A DNA stretch of 64,000 nucleotides from Pseudomonadota bacterium. GTDB lineage: Bacteria > Myxococcota_A > Polyangia > Polyangiales > Polyangiaceae. The first letter of the stretch is position 1. Every line of letters begins with the position of its first letter. The stretch is from contig JAEZYZ010000062.1 in assembly GCA_023418705.1 (NCBI GenBank), positions 1 to 64,000 on the forward strand, given 5' to 3'. Made by a program: the position numbers and the translations under genes. Shown here one piece after another: positions 1 to 8,369 of this stretch. Below the pieces are notes generated by a model, which saw only the letters and a list, made by a program, of their open reading frames with translations, was not told where the DNA came from and made no database searches.

Positions 1-297
1 CGCTCCCTATCGCTCGCGCGGGGCGGGATGCGCGCGCTATCGCTCGCGCGGGTCGGGATGCGCGCGCTATCGCTCGCGCGGGTCGGGATGCGCGCGCTAT
101 CGCTCGCGCGGGTCGGGATGCGCGCGCTATCGCTCGCGCGGGTCGGGATGCGCTCGCTATCGCTCGCGCGGGTCGGGATGCGCTCGCCATCGCTCGCGCG
201 GGTCGGGGTCCGGGTGCGCTCGCTATCGCTCGCGCGGGTCGGGGTGCGCGCGCTGTCGCTCGCGCGGGTCGGGATGCGCGCGCTGTCGCTCGCTCTA
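1..297. repeat. 30-bp direct tandem repeat array, about ten units, open at the left edge
   Basis: Units of 30 bp run head to tail from the first base; the clearest start at 28, 58, 88, 118, 148 and 178. Each consists of ATGCGCGCGCTATCGCTCGC followed by GCGGGTCGGG, with a few substitutions. One unit near 208 is expanded to 36 bp. The array stops at the TAG codon of the glycosyltransferase on the minus strand. Because the unit is a multiple of three it gives an open frame (ten-residue unit MRALSLARVG), but that is a by-product of the repeat. There are no spacers, so it is not a CRISPR. The array may extend beyond the window. Confidence 0.95.
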
Positions 298-1440
298 GGG
301 CACCGCGGCGATGGCGGTTGGTGGCCGGGCGAGCGCGAAGCGCTCGAAGAAGGTGTGGGGTTCGGTCAGGGCGTGGCGCCAGCGGTCGAGCACCGTCTCG
401 AAGGCGTAGCGTTCGCGGTAGATCCGGCGGAGCTGCTCCGGCGAGATGTCGCCGGAGCGCACGCGGGCGGCCATCCGCTCGATGCCTTGCCGGATCGAGG
501 CCTCCGAACAGTCCGTCACGATGACGTTGGGGTTGTCGTCTCCGAGCTCCGCGATCCCGCCGACATCCGTCGCCACGAAGGGCACGCCGCAAGCCAGGGC
601 TTCGACGAGGACCTGCGGCAGGCCTTCGAGGCCGTTGGAGGGCAGCACGATCAGGTGCGCCGCGCTCATCAGCTGCCGCGCGTCTTGGTGGCGGTAGGCG
701 CCGTGCAGGCGCACGCGCTCGGAGAGGTCGAGCTCCTCGACCAGGCGGCGACAGGCCTCGAGCCGCTCCCCGTCGCCGTAGATGTCGAGGTGCGCCGGGC
801 CCAGGCGCAGGGTTGGCCACAACCGGACCAGGAGGTCGGGGCGCTTGAAGCCGTTGAGGCGGCCGAAGAAGGCGACCCGGAGGGGCTCATCCGGCGCTGG
901 GGCGGGGCGGGCGAGGGGAATGTCGGTGGGGTCGATGGGGCCGTTCAGATGGGGCAGCGCGGCGATCGGCTGGGTCAGGCCGTGGTCGCGCCGGAGCGCC
1001 TCGGAAATCCGTGGTGACATGGTGATGACGCCGTCCATCCCCCGCATGCCGAACAGCGTCTGGCGCGTCAGATTTTCGGACGTCGTCGGCAGGTTGTAGA
1101 TGGAGAACCCGCCGGGCTTGAGGAAGGGCAAGAGCAGCCGGTGCAGGCCGCCGTTCTTGACGCCAACCAACAGGTCGAACTCCCGCCGCAGCTTCGTCGA
1201 GAAGTGGGCGAGCGCCCTGAGCTGCCGCAACGCGGGCGAGCGTGGCGGCGTGGGCGGCGTCAGCAGACGCACGCCGGCGTCCTCGAGCTCCCCGCGCCAC
1301 TCGGCGTTCAGCTCGCAATGTTGGGCGGCGATGGTGACGTCGTTGCCGTCGGCGCGCAGTGTCTTGCAGAGGTAATAGAGGTGCGTCTCGCAGCCGCCGA
1401 TCGGATCGAGCATGCTGGAGATCAGGATCCTCCGACTCAC
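295..1440 (-). CDS. Family 4 (GT-B) glycosyltransferase
   Basis: A 381-residue cytoplasmic glycosyltransferase that probably adds one sugar from a nucleotide-sugar donor to a lipid-linked polysaccharide intermediate. The N-terminus has the glycine-rich acceptor-side start of GT4 enzymes (DPIGGCETHL, residues 12-21). The C-terminal half has the donor-binding Glycos_transf_1 region, including the EX7E-type segment EGLPQVLVEALACGVP. The start is GTG at 1440, three bases after the TAA of the acetyltransferase, so it is the last gene of a four-gene minus-strand run and is probably translated from the same message. The 30-bp tandem array begins at its stop codon. Sugar and linkage cannot be read from the sequence. 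Confidence 0.9.
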   Translation of the reverse strand: MSRRILISSMLDPIGGCETHLYYLCKTLRADGNDVTIAAQHCELNAEWRGELEDAGVRLLTPPTPPRSPALRQLRALAHFSTKLRREFDLLVGVKNGGLHRLLLPFLKPGGFSIYNLPTTSENLTRQTLFGMRGMDGVITMSPRISEALRRDHGLTQPIAALPHLNGPIDPTDIPLARPAPAPDEPLRVAFFGRLNGFKRPDLLVRLWPTLRLGPAHLDIYGDGERLEACRRLVEELDLSERVRLHGAYRHQDARQLMSAAHLIVLPSNGLEGLPQVLVEALACGVPFVATDVGGIAELGDDNPNVIVTDCSEASIRQGIERMAARVRSGDISPEQLRRIYRERYAFETVLDRWRHALTEPHTFFERFALARPPTAIAAVP

Positions 1441-1443
1441 GTG

Positions 1444-2124
1444 TTACTCCCCCCGGCCACTCCTGGACTTTACTGTCGCCGGGGGGGGGAGCACAAGAGA
1501 TCGTGGCGGAACGGAGGTGTCGAGCGTCGTGCCCGCCATCAGCTTGGAGTCGGCGCCGACCGTGATCGGGCCGAGTAGGGTGCAGCCCGGCCCGATGTGC
1601 ACGTTGCGCTCCAGCGTGGGCCCTCCGATTTTCCCTGAGGCTCGATCGAACGCATCGCCGAGTGTCACGTTGTGCAAGAGCACGCAGCCGGGCCCAACCC
1701 GCGCGTTGCTCCCCACGACGAGCCCGTTGCCGTGCACGATGTTGACCCCGGGCGCCCAGGTGGACTGCCAGTGGATCTCCGCGCCGTAGACGTAGCGGAT
1801 CATCCGCGAGGCGATCTGTGCCCCCACCCCCATCCCGGCGTCGCGCAGCAGGTGCATGCACCGGATCGAGAACATCATCTGCAGGCCGATGCTCTTGACG
1901 AGCTGCGCGGGGAGCGCCGTCGGCGGCAGCTCGTCGCCGAGGTACTTGGCGCGCCCCTGGCGCATCAGCTCGAAATCGCCGCGGACGCCCTGAACGAAAC
2001 CGGCCGCGGCTTGCCAGAGCCGCGAGCGCTTGGAACCGTCGGTCTGGCCCGGCTCGGGCGGTGCGGCGTCTTTGGGGGTTTGGGGGACGGAATGTCCGTT
2101 GGTCGTCAAAGCTCGATCTCCCAT
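1444..2124 (-). CDS. Serine O-acetyltransferase-like hexapeptide acetyltransferase
   Basis: A 226-residue protein. The C-terminal half (about residues 115-215) is a left-handed beta-helix of imperfect hexapeptide repeats, with the acetyl-CoA-dependent layout of CysE/serine-acetyltransferase relatives (LLHNVTLGDAF, then IGPGCTLLGPITVGADSKL). The residue 65-110 region is helical, as in serine acetyltransferases. In a polysaccharide operon such proteins usually O-acetylate sugars rather than serine, and that is the preferred reading here. Its ATG lies inside the 3' end of the GH44 gene (19-bp overlap), indicating translational coupling. A housekeeping CysE is less likely from the context. Confidence 0.82.
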   Translation of the reverse strand: MGDRALTTNGHSVPQTPKDAAPPEPGQTDGSKRSRLWQAAAGFVQGVRGDFELMRQGRAKYLGDELPPTALPAQLVKSIGLQMMFSIRCMHLLRDAGMGVGAQIASRMIRYVYGAEIHWQSTWAPGVNIVHGNGLVVGSNARVGPGCVLLHNVTLGDAFDRASGKIGGPTLERNVHIGPGCTLLGPITVGADSKLMAGTTLDTSVPPRSLVLPPPATVKSRSGRGE

Positions 2125-4352
2125 ACGCTGATGGCATACGGCCGGAGACGTGCGGACGCGCCGCCGTCGCGGGCGCCGCCGCCCTTTTGAAGTGCTAGCC
2201 CTTCGCGGTTGCCCCAGTAGGAAAAGTAGCGGCTGGCGCGCGCCTTGCCGCAGGTCTTGAAGTCGAGCGACAGCGCGGCCTCGGTCTGATCGCTGAAGTT
2301 GAGCGCCACGATCACCAGGCGTTTGCGGGCCTTGTCACGGGAGGCGAAGACACTCACGTCGCCGGTCACCTTGACGGGCACGAGCTCGTTCAAGAAGGTC
2401 TTCCCGGCGCCGTCATAGTTGCGGAACGCGCGGAACGCCCAGTACGCGGGGCTGTCCTTGGGCGGCGCGATCCAGTAGTAGGCCGAGTGCAGCCCCTGCT
2501 GAGCAAACCGACCCAGGGCCTCCGCCATGGCGACGCCACCGCTCGGGTGTCGTTCGGCGCCGAAGCTCCACTCGCCGAGGGAGAGCTGGATGCCTGGGTA
2601 GTTGCGCGCCACGATGTCCCGCAGCCGCGGGATCAGGTGCACCTTGTCGTTGATCCAGGATTCGTCCGCGTAGTCGGGGTCCCAGAGCGCGCGGGTGGAG
2701 CGCAGGCGCAGCGCCGAGGTCGCCGGGTCGGAGGCGTCGGAGTAGACGCCGTCCGCTTGCGGATAGAAATGAACGTCGAGCACGTCGAGCAAGCGAACGC
2801 CGGTGCGCTGCTCGTGCTCGCGCAGCTTGCGCAGGTACCACTCCAAGAATGGGACGTCGCCGTGCGCCCGCCGATCCGGCTTTTTGTCGAAGCCTTCGGC
2901 GTGATCCTTGGCCGAGAAGAAGTAGGCGGGCCACCCCCACACCGCCGGACCCACGATCTTCGCGTCCGGATCGAGCTTGCGGATGACGCTGCCGTAGCGG
3001 ATCGTGCGGTCGAGCAGCTCGTCGTACGTGACCGGCTCCGGGTGCACGTCGCGGTGGGTCGAGTTCCAGAGCATCGGCTCGTTGTCGAGGATGTAGGCGT
3101 GCACGCGGCGCTTGCCGGCGCGCTGGTCTTCCTCGCGGATTTTGCGCACGAACTCGGCGACGAACTCCGGCGGCGCCGGGATGCTGGTGGTCGACGGCGG
3201 CAGCGGCTTGACCAGCGTTCCGTCCTTCCGCCGGCCGTTGCCGGCGTCGGGGCGCCAGTTGTCCGTGCTCTCTTGGGGGCCGACGACGGAGACCGGAAAG
3301 CTCACGCTGGTCGTGTCTTTGGCGACCCAGCCGATCATCGGCACCGTGATCGTCACGTAGGCATTCCGCTTGGCGGCGCGGTCCACGAACGCTTGCCACG
3401 AGCCGCCTTGAACGTTCTGGTAGTACCAGTCGTGGGCCGTGTTCCAGGCTTCGATTTTGAAGTTGTAGCGCGAGGATGGGTTGCCGCCCCAGCGATAGCT
3501 GGCAGCGTTCAGCTCCTCGGGCGCGTCCGACGCCGCCAGGCCGTAGATCAACGGGCTGATGGCGCGACCCGGTTTGTCACACTGGAGGACGGCCTTCGCG
3601 TCGCGTGACGGCAGGGGCTTGGGCGGCGGCAGCGGCCCGGTGGGCTTGGTCAGGCCGATGTCGGCGAGCAGCACCACCGCGTCCGGGAGCCGGCCGTTCA
3701 CGTGGAAGGTGATTTTGTTGAAGTCGAGGCCGTAGGGGTTCATCTCCTGCATCGGGATGAAGACCTCTTGCCAGCCGTCGCCCGCGTCTCGGCGGTGTTG
3801 CGGGCCGACGTCGACCGTCGGAAAGTTGTCGATCAGATCGGACGACATGGAGACCCGCAGAAACTCCCCGTAGTCCTCTGGAGCCTTGACCTTGAGCAAG
3901 AGCCCGCCGAAACGCGGCGCGGTCGGCTGCATGCGCGCGACGATCCAGCCGCCCCAATTGGCGAAGCGGAGCTCGGCCGGCCCCGGCCCGTCGAGCTCCC
4001 TGGGCGCCCAGCCGTAGTCCTGCCAAACGTCGCGCTGCAGCCCCTTGGCGTAGATGGCTTCCTCGACCGTGAACGTGGTCGCGGACCGCGTGCCGGGCGG
4101 CAGGGGCGGGCGGGGGATGGCTTCGATCGCGGCGTGTTTCACCCGGCGAGCGAACAGGCGCGCGCGCATCAGGGCTGCGCGGGCCTCCACCGGGAACAAC
4201 GTCCAGGCAGCCAGCGCCGCCGTGGCCCCGAGCACCCCGAGCGCCCCGCAGATGACGACCAGCGCGCGCACCCGCCGCTGCCACCTGGCGCGCCAGGGGA
4301 CCGCCGCCGGTGCGGACACGGGGGCAGGCTGAGCGGTGACGTCAGGTGCCAT
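2106..4352 (-). CDS. Membrane-anchored glycoside hydrolase family 44 (endoglucanase-like)
   Basis: A 748-residue protein with a short Pro/Ala-rich cytoplasmic head, one membrane segment at about residues 29-52, a beta-rich region at 85-235 that may be carbohydrate-binding, and a GH44 catalytic domain from about 255. Family landmarks are RWGGN (287-291), SSRYNF, the probable acid/base Glu425 in ILDNEPMLW and the probable nucleophile Glu594 in SLGEW. GH44 enzymes cleave beta-1,4-glucans and xyloglucan with retention. Anchored on the periplasmic side inside an exopolysaccharide operon, it may trim or release the polymer made here; that role is inference. The start is 3 bp after the stop of the upstream glycosyltransferase. 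Confidence 0.88.
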   Translation of the reverse strand: MAPDVTAQPAPVSAPAAVPWRARWQRRVRALVVICGALGVLGATAALAAWTLFPVEARAALMRARLFARRVKHAAIEAIPRPPLPPGTRSATTFTVEEAIYAKGLQRDVWQDYGWAPRELDGPGPAELRFANWGGWIVARMQPTAPRFGGLLLKVKAPEDYGEFLRVSMSSDLIDNFPTVDVGPQHRRDAGDGWQEVFIPMQEMNPYGLDFNKITFHVNGRLPDAVVLLADIGLTKPTGPLPPPKPLPSRDAKAVLQCDKPGRAISPLIYGLAASDAPEELNAASYRWGGNPSSRYNFKIEAWNTAHDWYYQNVQGGSWQAFVDRAAKRNAYVTITVPMIGWVAKDTTSVSFPVSVVGPQESTDNWRPDAGNGRRKDGTLVKPLPPSTTSIPAPPEFVAEFVRKIREEDQRAGKRRVHAYILDNEPMLWNSTHRDVHPEPVTYDELLDRTIRYGSVIRKLDPDAKIVGPAVWGWPAYFFSAKDHAEGFDKKPDRRAHGDVPFLEWYLRKLREHEQRTGVRLLDVLDVHFYPQADGVYSDASDPATSALRLRSTRALWDPDYADESWINDKVHLIPRLRDIVARNYPGIQLSLGEWSFGAERHPSGGVAMAEALGRFAQQGLHSAYYWIAPPKDSPAYWAFRAFRNYDGAGKTFLNELVPVKVTGDVSVFASRDKARKRLVIVALNFSDQTEAALSLDFKTCGKARASRYFSYWGNREGLALQKGGGARDGGASARLRPYAISVWEIEL

Positions 4353-4355
4353 ATC

Positions 4356-5594
4356 TCATCGCGACCAGAGCTCCGTCAAACGTTCCCCCACGGCGGCCGA
4401 GCCGAAGCGCCGGGCGCCCGCGTCGGCAAGCGTAACACCTCTTGGAAGCTCTGTTGCGTGAAGAATGGCCGCCGCCAATGCGTCGGGGCCTTTGCCGTCG
4501 GCGACGACACCGAGCTTTCCCGATAGCATGTCCGCGAACGGGTAGACTGGATAGGTCGCGACGGGTGTCCCCGACAGGATGGATTCCACCGCGACATATC
4601 CCCATTCTTCGTACAGGCTCGGAAAGACGAAGACGTGCGCCCGTCGCATCGCCGCGTGCACCTTCTCGGGCGGCAGCGGTCCCAAGGCTTCGAAGTGCAG
4701 CCGTGCTGCACCGCCGGCACGCCGCGCGAGCGCGTCCGGGTTTCTCCCGATCGCCTCGAGCACCACCTCCCGCCCCCCACCGGCGATCTGTCGAGCAGCG
4801 AGCACCGCGTCGCTCAGGTTCTTGCGCGGGTGTGAGAGATCGCCCGAGCAGACCAGGAGCCTCAGCGGACCCGTAGGATCTGGCGCGTCGGTCGGCGCGC
4901 CGAGCACGCGCACCGGAGGCGGGCAGGCCTCCGCGGGCAGGCCTTGCTCGCGGAGCTGGTCGGCGAGCGTCTTCGTGCACGCCACGATCCGCGTCGCGTG
5001 GCGGTAGCCGTCCCGATCGCCGGCATAGAGCGCCAGGGATTTGGCAGCGAGCACGACGCGGCGGGCGGCCGCCCCGCGCGTGTGCTTCCAGGTCTCGGTG
5101 ACGCGCCGGCGCGGCGCGTGCGGGTAGAACCAGGCGGTGACGTAGAGCCGCTCGGCGGCGCCGATCGCATGGCGCGCCAGCGCGGCGCGGTTCAGGTGAG
5201 CGACGTCGAAGCTGCCGAGGCGCGTGGCGACGGCCTTCTGCAGTGCGACGCCGGCCCGCCGGGTCTGCAGCTGAGGCAGGAGCCGCTCGGCGAAGATCCG
5301 TCGCTCGCCCGTCGGCGCGAGACCGAGGGCGACCACGGCGATCCCGGTCCCCGAGAGCCGGGCGCGCACCTGGGCGGCCACCTCCTCGGTGGTGGCCACC
5401 AGGGTCACCTCGTGCCCCGCTTGCCGCGCCGCGGCGGCTACCTGCTCGACGTACGTCTCGATCCCGTTCATTCCCGCGTCCTGCACGCCAACGAGGACGC
5501 GCAAGGGGCGGGCGGGCTCCCGAGCCTCACGTCGGTTTTCATCGGGCGCGGACTCCACCTGCCCGGCGGCGGAAGGATGCGACACGGCGGCCAT
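4356..5594 (-). CDS. Family 4 glycosyltransferase
   Basis: A 412-residue GT-B glycosyltransferase. An N-terminal acceptor-binding half (about residues 30-200, with VQDAGMNGIETYVEQ) is followed by the donor half with the characteristic segment SLYEEWGYVAVESILSGTPV. The open frame continues 70 codons upstream to 5804, but that stretch is low-complexity and promoter-like. The ATG at 5594 gives the expected family length and is chosen as start, without strong ribosome-binding support. It is the first gene of the minus-strand run GT4, GH44, acetyltransferase, GT4. It faces the flippase operon across a 370-bp divergent gap. Sugar specificity is unknown. Confidence 0.87.
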   Translation of the reverse strand: MAAVSHPSAAGQVESAPDENRREAREPARPLRVLVGVQDAGMNGIETYVEQVAAAARQAGHEVTLVATTEEVAAQVRARLSGTGIAVVALGLAPTGERRIFAERLLPQLQTRRAGVALQKAVATRLGSFDVAHLNRAALARHAIGAAERLYVTAWFYPHAPRRRVTETWKHTRGAAARRVVLAAKSLALYAGDRDGYRHATRIVACTKTLADQLREQGLPAEACPPPVRVLGAPTDAPDPTGPLRLLVCSGDLSHPRKNLSDAVLAARQIAGGGREVVLEAIGRNPDALARRAGGAARLHFEALGPLPPEKVHAAMRRAHVFVFPSLYEEWGYVAVESILSGTPVATYPVYPFADMLSGKLGVVADGKGPDALAAAILHATELPRGVTLADAGARRFGSAAVGERLTELWSR

Positions 5595-5964
5595 GCTCGC
5601 ACTTTTACACGACGGTTCTCGGGGAGGCGACACCGAACGTCGCAGACGGCTCCGCCCGCCGGCAACACCGACGCCTTCGCCGGCCGCCCAAACTGTGAGC
5701 CAGTGGCAAAGCAAGGGGCGGGGCGGCGTCGTCCGAGGCGGCGTCGGGGCTTCCTGAGGCGGGTGAGATGATGTATCATCAAAGGCTTCGAACCCGCGCT
5801 CCAAAGTCGCGGCGCCGGTTCGCGCCTCAGTGGAACACCGGCTGGCGCCGCGCTGCTGATGCGTTACCGAAAATCACAGCTATGATGAACAGCCTTGGTG
5901 CTCGCGCCGCTCCCGGCGGCTCGACTCACGCGAAGATCGATGCGGTCGTCACGCGGGTGACGTT
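5595..5964. other. Divergent intergenic region with a small palindrome
   Basis: This 370-bp gap separates the minus-strand glycosyltransferase run from the plus-strand flippase run, so it should carry promoters for both. A perfect inverted repeat, GATGATGTATCATC at 5767-5780, could be an operator half-site pair. No convincing sigma-70 or sigma-54 promoter was recognised by eye. The open frames crossing it look like shadows. Confidence 0.35.
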
Positions 5965-6630
5965 TTGGCCAAAGCTGCCGCCGCCTGCGGGGGTTCTACC
6001 TTTGACCGTTTCCCTCCCACGAAACCCGTTCTAGGACCCGCCACCGTGGTGCCCAATCGCAGCGACTCCTCGGACTGGCGCTCCAGCAGCGCGACCAACG
6101 AGCAGGGGATCGAGCTCCGGCGCGGCAGCTCACCGTCCGAGTGGCAGTGGGCGGCGCTCGCGCGCCGCGCGGAGGCGACGACGGCGGTGGTCACGCCTCC
6201 CCAGCACTGGAAGGACGTCGAGTGGCAGCAGCTCTGGCTCGCCACCCAACGCCGGCGCTGGCGCTCCCTCGCCCTCGTTCCCGCTGGGGAGATGCCCCCG
6301 GACTTCACCTTGGACATCGCGGTCGGCCTCGTGCAGACCGGTTCGTTGCACCTGGGGATGCCCATCCGGGTGGCGGACGCCACGCAGGTCCCGCTGGCGC
6401 ACCTGATGCAATTCACCAGCGAGCTCGACGCCGTCGTCGCCGCTGGCGATCTCGTGTTGGTGGCGCTCGGACCGGTGCGCAGCAATCCGACGACGGTCGC
6501 GCTCGCCCAGGCGAGTGACAACGCGCTGCTCTGCGTGCCGCTCGGCCACTCGAGCGTTTCGGACGCAAAACGGACGGTCGCGGAAGTGGGCGCCCAACGC
6601 TTCTTGGGCAGCGCCGTCTTCCGCCTCTAG
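5965..6630 (+). CDS. Degenerate BY-kinase-like protein in the exopolysaccharide locus
   Basis: A 221-residue protein with no assigned name. Residues 85-220 follow the layout of the cytoplasmic P-loop domain of bacterial tyrosine kinases (CpsD/Wzc-C). A helix EWQQLWLATQRRRWRSLALV precedes the strand where Walker A would sit. DLVLVALGPVRSNPTTVALA matches the Walker B' region, and the end resembles the regulator-type strand (AEVGAQRFLGSAVFRL). The Walker A loop itself is PAGEMPPDF at 106-114, without GKT/GKS, and there is no C-terminal Tyr cluster. It is probably a non-catalytic partner regulating chain length or export. It lies 23 bp upstream of the flippase. GTG codons at 6046 and 6049 are alternative starts. 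Confidence 0.6.
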   Translation: MAKAAAACGGSTFDRFPPTKPVLGPATVVPNRSDSSDWRSSSATNEQGIELRRGSSPSEWQWAALARRAEATTAVVTPPQHWKDVEWQQLWLATQRRRWRSLALVPAGEMPPDFTLDIAVGLVQTGSLHLGMPIRVADATQVPLAHLMQFTSELDAVVAAGDLVLVALGPVRSNPTTVALAQASDNALLCVPLGHSSVSDAKRTVAEVGAQRFLGSAVFRL

Positions 6631-6653
6631 TCCTTCATCCATCAAGAGTCCGG

Positions 6654-8159
6654 ATGGCCACGCAGCTGGAAAGCAAGCCGGCACCCTTGCAGCCGGTGCC
6701 TCGTCGAGAGGTCGCCCTTGCCGTCGGCAACACCTTCAAGCTCGGGCTGTCGCTGCTCGTTACCTGGACCGTCGCCCTGCTGGTCCGGTTTCATCTGCCG
6801 CGGCAGCTGGGTCCGGCGAGCTTCGGTCAGTTCAGCTTCTCCGAAGCGTTCGCTGCCTCCTTTTTCTCCGTCTTGAGCTTTGGGGTCGGGACGTACATTC
6901 AGAAGGAGATCGCGGTGCGCCCGGGCCACGCGAGCGACTTCTTCGGTGGCGTGTGCCTGTTTCGCGGCGTGGTCAGCCTGCTGTTGCTCGTCGCGATGGC
7001 GGCGACGTTGGAGGTCACGGGCCAACCTCGGGAGCTGCAGCTGGTCGTCCTCGTCTTCGGCGCCGCCCAGTTTTTGATGGAGCTCAACTTTTCCCTGGCC
7101 GCGATGCTTCAGGCGGTCGGGAAGGTCAACGCGCTCGCCGTCGTGAACGTGGCCTCGAAGGTCGTTTGGGGCGTGGGCCTCGCCGTGGCGCTGTTCACGG
7201 GCGCGGGGCTGGCCGCGCTTGCCGTCCCCTACGTCATCGCCGAGGTCGTGCGGGCGGCGGTCTTGTTCTACGAGGCCCGGCACAACCTCGAGCTTCGCGT
7301 TTCGTTCGACTTCGCGGCCACCAAGAAGGTCATGCTGGCGAGCCTGCCGTTTGCCGCGAACGGGATCGCGGTGACGATCGGATCGCGCATCGACCTCTCG
7401 ATGCTCAAGTTTTTGACCGTCGCCGACGAGGTCGGCTGGTACGGAGCGGCATCGAACTTCGCGTCGCTCGCCATGCTGATGTCCCCGGTGCTCAGCTGGG
7501 TGCTCATGCCCATGATGGCCCGGGCGCGGCACCGGTCGGAGGACGAGTTTTTCTTCGTCCTGCGGCGAGCCATCGAGGCGGTCCTCGTCCTGGCGGTCCC
7601 CGTGACGCTGTTCATCGCGCTGGGGGCCGACCTCTGGGTTCGCGTCGCCTTCGGGCGGGAGTTCGTCGAGTCGGCGACGGCGCTGCGCGTGCTGGCGCCG
7701 ATGTTCGTGGTGACCTATCTGGCCATCTTGTTCGCCAACGCCCTCATCCTCGTCGGAAAATCCTGGACGTTGACCACGGTCTCGCTGGTGAAGCTCGGGC
7801 TCCTGCCGGCAGCGATCTTGGGATTCGTCCCGCTCATGTCCGACCTCGGGCCAGGCTTGGCCGGTACGGGGGCGGCGGTGGCGGTGGTTCTGGTGGAGAT
7901 CGTCCTGACGACGGCGCTCGGCCGCGCCGTGGGCGCGCGCGCGTTCGACGGGCGCAGCGTCGGCGCGCTGGTAAAATCACTGATTTTGGCCGCAGGCATC
8001 GTGGTCATGCATCTGATGACACCGAACCTCGGCGCCATTCGCCTGCTCTACGAGGTGCCGCTCTACGTCGTCGGGGTCCTGATGATCGGCGCGGTCCGGC
8101 CCAAAGAGCTGCGCGAGCTCGTGCGGATGCTCGTTCGACGGCGTGAGTACACCGACTGA
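6654..8159 (+). CDS. Wzx-type polysaccharide flippase (MOP superfamily)
   Basis: A 501-residue inner-membrane protein with about twelve to fourteen hydrophobic segments and the MOP-family N-terminus (GNTFKLGLSLLVTWTVALLV, then ARHLG-like PRQLGPASFGQFSFSEAF). It should flip the undecaprenyl-diphosphate-linked repeat unit to the periplasm for polymerisation. Length and topology match Wzx/RfbX proteins. It follows the BY-kinase-like gene by 23 bp and is followed by a GC-rich hairpin (8162-8179), which probably ends this unit before the NRPS genes. Confidence 0.88.
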   Translation: MATQLESKPAPLQPVPRREVALAVGNTFKLGLSLLVTWTVALLVRFHLPRQLGPASFGQFSFSEAFAASFFSVLSFGVGTYIQKEIAVRPGHASDFFGGVCLFRGVVSLLLLVAMAATLEVTGQPRELQLVVLVFGAAQFLMELNFSLAAMLQAVGKVNALAVVNVASKVVWGVGLAVALFTGAGLAALAVPYVIAEVVRAAVLFYEARHNLELRVSFDFAATKKVMLASLPFAANGIAVTIGSRIDLSMLKFLTVADEVGWYGAASNFASLAMLMSPVLSWVLMPMMARARHRSEDEFFFVLRRAIEAVLVLAVPVTLFIALGADLWVRVAFGREFVESATALRVLAPMFVVTYLAILFANALILVGKSWTLTTVSLVKLGLLPAAILGFVPLMSDLGPGLAGTGAAVAVVLVEIVLTTALGRAVGARAFDGRSVGALVKSLILAAGIVVMHLMTPNLGAIRLLYEVPLYVVGVLMIGAVRPKELRELVRMLVRRREYTD

Positions 8160-8161
8160 AG

Positions 8162-8179
8162 CGCCCCCGAAGCGGGGCG
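8162..8179 (+). terminator. GC hairpin after the flippase gene
   Basis: CGCCCC (8162-8167) pairs with GGGGCG (8174-8179) around a six-base loop, three bases after the flippase stop. No T tract follows, so Rho-independent termination is uncertain; it may only attenuate or protect the message end. Confidence 0.35.
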
Positions 8180-8265
8180 AGCGGGGTTTCGCTGCACGCG
8201 GCGGGCAACCGGCCGAACCGCCCAAAAATCCGCAACAAAATGCTTCCCGCCGGGAGCGTTCACCC

Positions 8266-8271
8266 TATACT
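8266..8271 (+). promoter_or_regulatory. Candidate -10 element for the NRPS operon
   Basis: TATACT matches the sigma-70 -10 consensus well and lies about 100 bp upstream of the first NRPS start, in the only sizeable gap before it. The -35 region (CTTCCC at about 8243) is poor, so this is a weak call. Confidence 0.3.
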
Positions 8272-8369
8272 CTTGCCTGCTCGGGTGGGAAGGTTCGCCC
8301 GTATTGCGCTTCAACGGGTGTCGACCTTACGCAGTTTGGCCGCCCATAGCCCCTCAGCAGAGAAGAACC

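Noticed and set aside
1..297. Possible CRISPR array
   Set aside because: The units are contiguous, with no unique spacers, so it is a simple tandem repeat.
28..1017. Long plus-strand open frame over the tandem repeats and the glycosyltransferase
   Set aside because: It is created by the in-frame 30-bp repeats and then runs antisense through a well-supported glycosyltransferase.
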